Both the position numbers and the translations under genes were made by a program. A DNA stretch of 11,627 bases from an uncultured Eubacteriales bacterium. Lineage in GTDB: Bacteria > Bacillota > Clostridia > Oscillospirales > QAMX01. A model generated the notes under the pieces. The model was given only the letters and a program-made list of their open reading frames with translations, was not told where the DNA came from and did no database searches. This document shows, in pieces, positions 7,401 through 11,627 of the stretch. The stretch's first letter is position 1; each line of letters starts with the position of its first letter. The DNA is taken from assembly GCA_905205975.1 (NCBI GenBank), contig CAJLFQ010000070.1, positions 1 through 11,627 of the forward strand, given 5' to 3'.

Positions 7401-9421
7401 ATATTCTCGTTATCCAAATCGATCAGATAGGCCGCCTCCGGCAGTTTGAGCGGAAAATCCAGATCCATCCCGTGGGGAATGCCCAGGTCTATGTATATTT
7501 TGCTCAGGTCGTTCCGATCCTCCACAACCAGCACGCGGTGCCTTCTGTACACGCTTACTTTGGCTGTGGTGCTGTTGCCTGCATAGTCAGTGGCGACAAC
7601 CTCATACGCGGAGCCTTCGTCATTGTTTCCGCCGTCCGGCGCGGCCAATTGATAGACCGGACCGGTCTGTTCCACGCCGTTGATCGTCACAGATTTGACG
7701 CCGGACGACGATTCCTTTTCTCCCGCCGGGTCGCTGACGGTGAAGCGGATCGAACCGGGCAGCCCATCGTCAGAGTCGTTGGCGCTGTAATCCCATCCGT
7801 CTATCAAACCCTCGAACACCGGCGGCGTGGTGTCTTTCGTCGTCACATATCCGCAAACGGTGCATTTTTTGATTTGGCCTTCCCAGTCGCCGGAGGTGTG
7901 CTTGCCATCGGGAACCGGCCCCTTTTCCAGCGGATTCCGGCCGAGGCAGCGCGTGCATGCCCAGACATGACAGCCACGCCTGTCTGTCCAGCCGTAGGTA
8001 TGGTCTCCCTCGCAGGAGGTATCCATCATGAGCATTTCCAGCTTGCTGATGGTCCAGCCGTAGTTCTGCACATACGGCAGCGTCAGCAGCTGAACGTCAA
8101 TGCGTCCGTTCTCATTGGGGATCAGAAATTCAAAGAGATTCCAGAAGAAGGTGCATGTGCCGTTTTCAGTCAGCCCATGGGCCTCCACCTTCACCATCAC
8201 CATTTTCCCCTCTTTGGAGCCGATCTTAATGGCGTCATTGGTGGCGATAGATGGATCCTTTGTCAGTTTTTCCGGCTTGTACACAAGGTCGCCGTACCCC
8301 ATGGCCGCTGCATTCGAGCCGTTTTCAAAACGCCCTGCTGACAGCTTCAGCGTCGCGTCCGTCACGGTGATGTTCTTGCCCAGTGTCCAGCGCCCGCCGC
8401 CGATGCCTGCACCGTAAACGCCGTGTGCGGCGACATAGCCGCCGGTGATGGTGATGTCATGCGCGGGAACATACTGTCCGCCGCCGATGCCTGCGCCGTT
8501 ATAGCCGCCCCGGGCATTGACGTAGCCGCCGGAGATGGTGATGTCATGGGCAGCGTTGATGCTGTCCATGGCCTGTTCGGTTTTCCAGCAGCCGCCGCCG
8601 ATGCCTGCGCCGCCGTCGCCGCCGGTGGCATTCACCTCACCGTCGTAAATATGGATTTCGCTGCCGCGGCCCTCATAGCTGCCGCCGATGCCGGAAGCCA
8701 TTCTGCCGCCGTTGGCGTTCACCGTACCGGAGTAGAAGTACAGTTTTTCGCCGCTGCCGCCGCGTCCGCCGCCGATGCCCGCACCGCCTTCGCCGCCCTT
8801 GGCGACAATGGTGCCGTCCCAGTAGTCAGGATTCGTCTGAGAGCCGAAGTGCAGATTGACGCCGTGACCATACATATCTCCGTTGTAAAGCCCGTCAAAA
8901 ATATTCCGTGTCGCATAGCTGCCGCCGATGCCCGCGGCTTTTTCGCCGCCTTTACACGTCACTGTGGTGCCGGTCCGCACCAGCACATGTACCTGCCCCT
9001 CGCTGCGGTTCTTCTGGATGGCCGCGCGGCCGACAGTGCCTTGCAGAAGACTGTCCCTGCCGATGAAATACAGGTAAGCCGTTGCCTTGCCGTGCACCTC
9101 GATGGCCGGTGTTTTGGATCCGTGTCGGGTCTCAATGGTTACGCCGTCGATAAAAATGTGCGGCGCAGCAGATTTTCCGTTGATCTGGATCTTTTTCTCC
9201 CATGTCCATTGTGCCCGCTTGTTATCCGGTACCGATGAGTAGATATAGTAGGTCTTGCTGTCGCCGATGTTCACATCGCTTGTCCGGTTGTACAGGTCAA
9301 TGACCACATCGTATTTGTCTGGGATGGTGTCTTTCGGGCCGCTGGCGGCCAATGTGTTGATCGGCAAAAGCGACAGCAGCGTGCAGCACATGAGCAGGAT
9401 GCTGAATATGCGTTTCTTCAT
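4451..9421 (-). CDS. Giant secreted SLH-domain surface protein with beta-helix-like, Ig-like and InlB-type repeats
   Basis: Protein of 1656 residues. The start is the ATG at 9421, with AGGAGGA 9 bases upstream; a longer in-frame reading has no signal peptide and runs through the upstream gene. Residues 1-26 are a signal peptide (MKKR, hydrophobic core, cleavage near LAA-SG). Layout: beta-helix-like region with six GAGIGGG-type motifs (161-343); Cys/His cluster (470-523); Ig-like modules (about 530-625 and 820-912, both opening with a PP motif after a linker); divergent InlB-type repeats (about 1014-1100, 1332-1402, 1409-1479); an MBG-like module (1101-1176); a module with an MEYR motif (1177-1250); a Listeria-Bacteroides repeat with DANGGSGTM (1256-1325); three SLH domains (1484-1656). 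SLH domains anchor proteins non-covalently to cell-wall polymers, so this is a surface adhesin, binding protein or sensor. No catalytic motif is seen. It overlaps the upstream two-TM gene by ATGA, indicating coupled translation. Confidence 0.93.
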   Translation of the reverse strand: MKKRIFSILLMCCTLLSLLPINTLAASGPKDTIPDKYDVVIDLYNRTSDVNIGDSKTYYIYSSVPDNKRAQWTWEKKIQINGKSAAPHIFIDGVTIETRHGSKTPAIEVHGKATAYLYFIGRDSLLQGTVGRAAIQKNRSEGQVHVLVRTGTTVTCKGGEKAAGIGGSYATRNIFDGLYNGDMYGHGVNLHFGSQTNPDYWDGTIVAKGGEGGAGIGGGRGGSGEKLYFYSGTVNANGGRMASGIGGSYEGRGSEIHIYDGEVNATGGDGGAGIGGGCWKTEQAMDSINAAHDITISGGYVNARGGYNGAGIGGGQYVPAHDITITGGYVAAHGVYGAGIGGGRWTLGKNITVTDATLKLSAGRFENGSNAAAMGYGDLVYKPEKLTKDPSIATNDAIKIGSKEGKMVMVKVEAHGLTENGTCTFFWNLFEFLIPNENGRIDVQLLTLPYVQNYGWTISKLEMLMMDTSCEGDHTYGWTDRRGCHVWACTRCLGRNPLEKGPVPDGKHTSGDWEGQIKKCTVCGYVTTKDTTPPVFEGLIDGWDYSANDSDDGLPGSIRFTVSDPAGEKESSSGVKSVTINGVEQTGPVYQLAAPDGGNNDEGSAYEVVATDYAGNSTTAKVSVYRRHRVLVVEDRNDLSKIYIDLGIPHGMDLDFPLKLPEAAYLIDLDNENIIIPYQNGGFHFGVINSNRTFLLVIPKTELPDLSIQFMHSKFWSYHADDADEFCYANPVYKGEDGYSTAIWVHSDETSYYFGTSERYTMEQLKALDESGSIAWRQYHPEHVATLTELSSEDSNGEWYIYAKATNEVGTKYISSPRLIVDGEPPVANVYPTGQVLAGLTVGDIQFDGTTYWGGLQFTATDNLPFTVKDGTTVLEPDENGVYTIPADMDDHVYHHIYVEDACGNKTSYMRNKVRWNTLDWRTNPDNLNLSHGAVLTDELPKTVAVRTAVSGMKEISVPVIWEIPAEYDPASKREQSFTVTGTLDLSGTDIVVNPKKAYWQNTWVNVTVAGAPQYTVTANHSENGSVTVTNAADTAENGTPLFCAGDWVMLSAVPDEGYLLKSLTVVKDSGESVVCAGEDEAYSFIQPGENVTVNAVFEEIQAEKPTLRINGEYIYDGTEQVANVAGYDSRTMKITGHTGTDAGDYTVCVTSKTGQWTDGTTDAVTAVWRIEKAEQDAPTGLTGITPTTMGGSDGRITGVDETMEYRAEGESVYTVCSGTEIVNLSAGNYFVRYAADQNHFASPETKVTVDANIDCRITFDANGGSGTMEAKTVQAGTACILPECGFTAPDGQVFKAWEIGGSEYAAGARYTVNEDTVIKALWKNRVTLPATYTVIVINDGNGTGFATPSTAEAGTEITLSAVPNTGYHFKAWQVVSGDVTITGSRFTLPEGSVVVKAIFETDPPAPNAFTIEATAGVGGSISPAGNVSVRAGGDQTFTITPDTGYTVSDVLVDGQSIGAVLSYSFEHVAQSHTIAVSFAKTSAFVDVPEGSYYEDAVDWAVENGITKGTDSTHFSPDGICTRAQAVTFLWRAAGCPAPKTNTMPFTDVPADSFYYDAVLWAVENDITKGTSDTTFSPGMTCSRAQIATLLWRSEKSPAAGTVNPFTDVKTNAYYTDAVLWAVKEGITKGTSNTTFSPDADCTRAEIVTFLWRCKK
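4454..4972 (-). repeat. Three tandem SLH domains (cell-wall anchor)
   Basis: Residues 1484-1656 of the surface protein hold three SLH units of about 58-60 residues, each with FxDV..., an AVxWAVExxITKGT-like core and an FSP...C(T/S)RAx motif. The anchor motifs are TRAQ (1522-1525), SRAQ (1583-1586) and TRAE (1643-1646). In SLH proteins this TRAE-type motif contacts pyruvylated secondary cell-wall polymer. Each motif here is preceded by a cysteine (1521, 1582, 1642). The protein ends four residues after the last conserved LWR. Confidence 0.93.
8393..8941 (-). repeat. Glycine-rich GAGIGGG repeat region of the surface protein
   Basis: Six copies of an (A/S)GIGG(G/S) motif start near residues 163, 214, 243, 272, 310 and 338, spaced 28-51 residues. 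Several sit between short beta segments of the type (H)DITI(S/T)GGYV. At DNA level the repeat shows as recurring GC-rich tracts (ccgccgatgcc...). The pattern fits a right-handed beta-helix in which each motif makes a turn, as in carbohydrate-binding surface proteins; the fold is inference. Confidence 0.8.
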
Positions 9422-9771
9422 TTCTTCGGTTCCTCCTGTTCTTGCGGGGCTGGTTTGTCCGCCCCGCCTTTTTTCTGGTTTTCCCTGCTTCTGAGCCGGA
9501 TGCACAGCGCGGTGATCGCTGCCGCTGCTGCAAAGGCGGCGACAGCCACCAGCATATAGCCGCCCGCGTTTTCCCGCAGCAGCATCGCGCCGAAACCGCC
9601 CTGCGCAGAAGCCTGCCCCGGTCCGATGACGATGCCCGCTGTTTGCATCAGTGCCGCAAACAGGAGCGCACACGCAATGGACAACGCGCAGACACTGCGA
9701 TGCTGCTGCCGGCGCGTATGTTCACGCACCCGCTTTTTGACAATCGCGACTCGCCTTGCGGCATCGTACAT
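9418..9771 (-). CDS. Small two-TM protein, paralogue of the sigma-operon protein
   Basis: Protein of 117 residues with no family I can name. Residues 1-26 are very basic (MYDAARRVAIVKKRVREHTRR) and presumably cytoplasmic. TM1 spans about 27-50, a short outside loop 51-70, TM2 about 71-91, then a charged tail rich in K, Q and E. It resembles the 120-residue protein at 11171-11533 in length, topology and motif: both have a basic helix, an xxN-AxGY entry to TM2 and an (I/V)TxLC(I/F)RLR exit from TM2. AGGAGG (9783-9788) lies 11 bases before the ATG at 9771. Its TGA overlaps the ATG of the surface protein (ATGA). It may be a membrane partner of the surface protein or an anti-sigma-like regulator; both are inferences. 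Confidence 0.85.
   Translation of the reverse strand: MYDAARRVAIVKKRVREHTRRQQHRSVCALSIACALLFAALMQTAGIVIGPGQASAQGGFGAMLLRENAGGYMLVAVAAFAAAAAITALCIRLRSRENQKKGGADKPAPQEQEEPKK
9431..9437 (-). promoter_or_regulatory. Ribosome binding site of the surface protein gene
   Basis: On the minus strand AGGAGGA lies 9 bases before the ATG at 9421, inside the 3' end of the upstream two-TM gene. It fixes the start of the surface protein at the signal-peptide methionine. Being inside a translated gene, it is probably exposed when ribosomes arrive at the upstream stop codon. Confidence 0.85.
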
Positions 9772-9793
9772 GTTGTCTGAAACCTCCTCTCTC

Positions 9794-9825
9794 AGGGTTT
9801 TCTGGAAATACGCTGAAAAAACCCT
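9794..9825 (-). promoter_or_regulatory. 5' leader hairpin of the surface-protein unit
   Basis: On the transcript AGGGTTTT (9825-9818) pairs with AAAACCCT (9801-9794) over 8 bp with a 16-base loop, ending 5 bases before the AGGAGG of the two-TM gene. If the promoter candidate just upstream is right, the mRNA begins at or within a base or two of this stem. That would protect its 5' end or tune ribosome access. Confidence 0.45.
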
Positions 9826-9830
9826 TCACT

Positions 9831-9863
9831 GATATAGGTACATTCCATCGGAAAAACTCTCAC
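9831..9863 (-). promoter_or_regulatory. Candidate non-housekeeping promoter of the surface-protein unit
   Basis: A promoter is needed here, because the upstream unit ends in a terminator at 9884-9914. On the minus strand a TATATC box (9836-9831) lies after TGTACC, and GTGAGAGTTTTT (9863-9852) occupies the -35 area; there is no TTGACA-like box. This fits an alternative sigma factor better than the housekeeping one, possibly the ECF factor encoded at the right edge. The predicted start falls near 9825, at the leader hairpin. No second copy is available in the window for comparison. Confidence 0.35.
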
Positions 9864-9883
9864 CCAAAACGCAAAATTTTCCC

Positions 9884-9914
9884 AAAAAAAGAGAGCCGCC
9901 AAAAAGCAGCTCTC
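9884..9914 (-). terminator. Intrinsic terminator of the sigma-PrsW unit
   Basis: On the minus strand GAGAGCTGC (9914-9906) pairs with GCGGCTCTC (9899-9891), 9 bp with one G-T wobble and a six-base loop, followed by seven T (9890-9884). It starts 17 bases after the stop of the PrsW-like gene, so it separates this unit from the two-TM/surface-protein unit. Confidence 0.88.
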
Positions 9915-9931
9915 CAAAAGAAAATTTTCGA

Positions 9932-10561
9932 TTATGCTTTCCGCGCTGGGCGGAAAACAGACAGCTTTCCCGCTGCCATCAGCAGCGCAGGCAGGGCGTA
10001 GGCGACATACTGCGCCGTGCCGCCGTAGGCAATGAGCAGATTGTAGATTGCGTGAAGGGTGATGGCTGCGCCCAGCAGACCGCAGGTCCCGGCGATCTTC
10101 AGCCATGTCCGCCGCCATGCATATGCCAGCCCGCCGCCGACAATCAGACCGCAGAGCACATGCATAGCACCCGTCCCGAACCCCCGAAAGAAGATGAAGG
10201 AGAATCGGTCGGCGCCGTTCTGGATGAGAAAGCACACATTTTCAAACGTAGCAAAGGCGAGCGCAGTCGTGACGGCGGCAGATTTGATCTTGTCTCCCTC
10301 CGGCTCAAATACAAGCAGATAGAATCCCAAAGGCAGCAGCTTCATGATTTCCTCCACAACCGGCGCGATTTCCACCGTGGCGGCAAGGGCATCCGCCTGA
10401 CATACTGCTGCAAGGAAGGTGTTGATGTAGGCCGAGAGCAGGCATACACCCATCCCGGCGATACAAAACAGGAAAAAGCGAAGATGCTGCCGTCCCATGC
10501 ATAGGGCGGCCACCAGCAGCGGAGGAACCATGCAAAGGAATATATTTTCAATATAGGTCAT
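9932..10561 (-). CDS. prsW: PrsW-family intramembrane metalloprotease
   Basis: Polytopic membrane protein of 209 residues, close to the length of Bacillus PrsW. Family motifs are visible in order: VVEEIMK (E70, E71, K74), ATFENV (E107), an R126-containing FFRGFGTG, MHVLCG (H134), and LHAIYN (H170, N174), all in or near hydrophobic segments. PrsW proteins make the first cut in a membrane anti-sigma factor (RsiW in B. subtilis), which releases an ECF sigma factor. An ECF sigma end and a two-TM protein in the same unit fit that role. The start is the ATG at 10561, overlapping the previous stop by ATGA, with a GGCGG-type site upstream. The reading frame stays open far to the right (to 11113), but the extension is the shadow of the neighbouring gene. 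The target is inferred, not shown. Confidence 0.8.
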   Translation of the reverse strand: MTYIENIFLCMVPPLLVAALCMGRQHLRFFLFCIAGMGVCLLSAYINTFLAAVCQADALAATVEIAPVVEEIMKLLPLGFYLLVFEPEGDKIKSAAVTTALAFATFENVCFLIQNGADRFSFIFFRGFGTGAMHVLCGLIVGGGLAYAWRRTWLKIAGTCGLLGAAITLHAIYNLLIAYGGTAQYVAYALPALLMAAGKLSVFRPARKA

Positions 10562-11184
10562 GTGCACACCGCCTTTCTCGTGGCAGGCAGCAGCCCGAGA
10601 ATGGCAAGCGTCAGCAAGATGTCGCACCAAAAGGCAGGGCTTGCCAGCGAATCGTTCCGCCAAAAGCATCCTGCCGTCCAGAGCAGATATTCCGCCCCCG
10701 CAAAGCACAGCACCCCGATATGGAAGTACCGCATATTCCGCGCGGCCCCCGTCTGACGGTTCGCATAGGCAAGCCCGCGTATGGAGCAGAAGGAGAGCCA
10801 AATCATCATGCCGCACCAGATCAGGTTGGAGAGAATGTCTCCATAGGTGCAGTAGAAGATCATCAGCGGCACGCCGAGCAGGGGAGCCGCCCAAGCGGCA
10901 CGGCAGCGGAAGACGCCTTCCTCCTTGCGGGAGATCGTCGCCTGCAAAATCCGCAGGAAAATCACGCTGGATACCCAGCCAAACTCTGACACATAAAAGA
11001 CCCTTGGTGTGGTGGAAAAGAGCAGCAAGTACAGCGTCCAGTAGAGCGCACCCAAAGCAAAGCAACCGTAGAAGCAGAGCAGCAGAAAATACGGCTGTTG
11101 TCTGTTCTTCCAATAGGAAAACCCTGCAAGACAGGCCCCGAAAAACGTGACCAGCAATTGCAGCAGATTCTCAATCAGCTCCAT
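10558..11184 (-). CDS. Multi-TM membrane protein of unknown function
   Basis: Protein of 208 residues with about seven hydrophobic segments (near 4-24, 32-56, 62-80, 96-113, 116-134, 152-172, 184-201), short loops and a short basic end. I do not recognise a family. Start: the ATG at 11184 has GAGG six bases upstream; a GTG at 11196 would add four residues. It overlaps the two-TM gene upstream by 14 bases and the PrsW-like gene downstream by 4, so it is part of the same translationally coupled unit. Its seven-segment shape would suit a sensor or a chaperone/regulator of the protease or anti-sigma partner, but this is only positional inference. Confidence 0.85.
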   Translation of the reverse strand: MELIENLLQLLVTFFGACLAGFSYWKNRQQPYFLLLCFYGCFALGALYWTLYLLLFSTTPRVFYVSEFGWVSSVIFLRILQATISRKEEGVFRCRAAWAAPLLGVPLMIFYCTYGDILSNLIWCGMMIWLSFCSIRGLAYANRQTGAARNMRYFHIGVLCFAGAEYLLWTAGCFWRNDSLASPAFWCDILLTLAILGLLPATRKAVCT

Positions 11185-11533
11185 GCCGATCCTCACTTTC
11201 CGGATCTTCTGTGTCCGCCTTGTTCATTTGCCGCAGCCGAAAGCACAGAACAGTCACACACACACCCAAAAGAAATGCCAGAAGCCCGATGATGATGTAT
11301 CCGAGCGCCGCGCTGTTGTGAAAGATGCTGGCTGCCGTTGCAAAGCCGGAACCGTCGCCGGTCTGTATCCGTGCGGTAATTCCGGGCATGACAAGGGAAG
11401 CACCGGACAGCAGCACGAGACTTGCCGCAGCCGAAGATATCACAGCCATTTTACCGCGCCGCAGCCGCTTTGCACGTTCTCTTACGGCAATCCGACGCTT
11501 TGCTTCCGTTGTCCGTTCCTCATATGTCCGCAT
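11171..11533 (-). CDS. Small two-TM protein next to the sigma factor (candidate anti-sigma or PrsW substrate)
   Basis: Protein of 120 residues. The N-terminus is strongly basic (residues 1-28, with AKRRIAVRERAKRLRRGK), TM1 spans about 29-50, the outside loop about 51-75, TM2 about 76-99 (ending VLCFRLR), and an acidic tail follows (EDPESED). No zinc anti-sigma HxxxCxxC motif is present. GGAGGG (11542-11547) sits 8 bases before the ATG. It overlaps the sigma-factor gene upstream by 14 bases, the position where ECF operons usually encode the membrane anti-sigma factor. It shares topology and the AxGY...TxLCxRLR signature with the protein at 9418-9771. Anti-sigma function is an inference from position. 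Confidence 0.85.
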   Translation of the reverse strand: MRTYEERTTEAKRRIAVRERAKRLRRGKMAVISSAAASLVLLSGASLVMPGITARIQTGDGSGFATAASIFHNSAALGYIIIGLLAFLLGVCVTVLCFRLRQMNKADTEDPESEDRHGAD

Positions 11534-11627
11534 TTGTAACGCCCTCCCGTTCCAGCAGTCTGCGCAGGCTCTCTTTTCCGCGATACACCATGTTGGTGAT
11601 CTGTTTCACTGTTTTTCCCGTGACCTC
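11520..11627 (-). CDS. ECF-type RNA polymerase sigma factor, C-terminal fragment (cut by window edge)
   Basis: Only the last 35 codons lie in the window; the gene enters from the right edge. The residues (GKTVKQITNMVYRGKESLRR, then LLEREG) match the end of sigma region 4: a helix-turn-helix with a short second helix, the R-x-x-x-x-x-LR recognition-helix pattern and an LLEREG-like ending. Such factors bind the -35 box and redirect RNA polymerase to a small regulon. It stops at 11520, 14 bases inside the two-TM gene. It could in principle be another helix-turn-helix protein ending, but sigma-70 region 4 is the best reading given the PrsW neighbour. Confidence 0.75.
   Translation of the reverse strand, partial: EVTGKTVKQITNMVYRGKESLRRLLEREGVTNADI

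Noticed and set aside
8393..8941. CRISPR-like or tandem DNA repeat
   Set aside because: The recurring GC-rich units vary in spacing (28-51 codons), stay in frame and encode the GAGIGGG motif, so they are protein repeats.
5702..9238. Large + strand ORFs (425, 385 and 271 residues)
   Set aside because: Complement of the well-supported surface gene; codon-bias shadows with no ribosome binding sites or domains.
9422..9673. N-terminal extension of the surface-protein reading frame to 9673
   Set aside because: Overlaps the two-TM gene in another frame; the true start has a signal peptide and AGGAGGA directly upstream.
10052..10504. 150-residue + strand ORF
   Set aside because: Antisense shadow of the PrsW-like gene with no domain or start signal.
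10562..11113. Extension of the PrsW reading frame to 11113
   Set aside because: The extension lies fully in the multi-TM gene in another frame; the PrsW start at 10561 has an ATGA overlap and begins the homologous region.

Overview
The window looks like a chromosomal segment of a Gram-positive member of the Clostridia, most plausibly an Oscillospiraceae/Ruminococcaceae-type gut bacterium. The signs are strong AGGAGG ribosome binding sites, a moderately high-GC genome, a secreted surface protein with three SLH domains and InlB/Listeria-Bacteroides-type repeats, a PrsW-type protease linked to an ECF sigma factor, and a yybP-ykoY riboswitch. The taxonomic call is inferred from gene style; nothing in the sequence fixes the species.

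Left part (1-4400, + strand). A PHP-domain metallohydrolase (46-1383) is followed by a 192-base gap that is almost entirely regulatory RNA. A yybP-ykoY-type (manganese) riboswitch aptamer (about 1402-1506) has a closing stem that shares bases with a rho-independent terminator (1498-1540). Directly behind it lies an 881-residue type II (Ca2+-ATPase-like) P-type cation pump (1576-4221). The layout predicts that metal binding lets transcription run into the pump gene, making this a metal-efflux/homeostasis unit. A strong, perfectly paired terminator (4344-4392) serves both this unit and the convergent unit to the right.

Right part (4451-11627, - strand, read right to left). Unit one starts beyond the window edge: the C-terminal end of an ECF-type sigma factor (11520-11627), a small two-TM protein (11171-11533), a multi-TM membrane protein (10558-11184) and a PrsW-family intramembrane protease (9932-10561). 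Neighbouring genes overlap by 14, 14 and 4 bases, and the unit ends in its own terminator (9884-9914). Unit two has a leader region with a candidate non-housekeeping promoter and a 5' hairpin. It then encodes a second small two-TM protein (9418-9771) that is a visible paralogue of the one beside the sigma factor. That gene overlaps by ATGA a 1656-residue secreted SLH protein (4451-9421) carrying a glycine-rich beta-helix-like repeat region, a Cys/His cluster, Ig-like and InlB-type modules.

Working model (inference): the sigma factor is held by a membrane partner (one or both two-TM proteins), PrsW releases it by proteolysis, and the second unit, a paralogous two-TM protein plus a giant surface protein, is a target or sensor of that pathway. 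This sigma / two-TM / multi-TM / PrsW / two-TM / SLH-protein arrangement is the most interesting candidate system in the window. Long ORFs on the + strand across 4271-9240 are antisense shadows of the surface gene.
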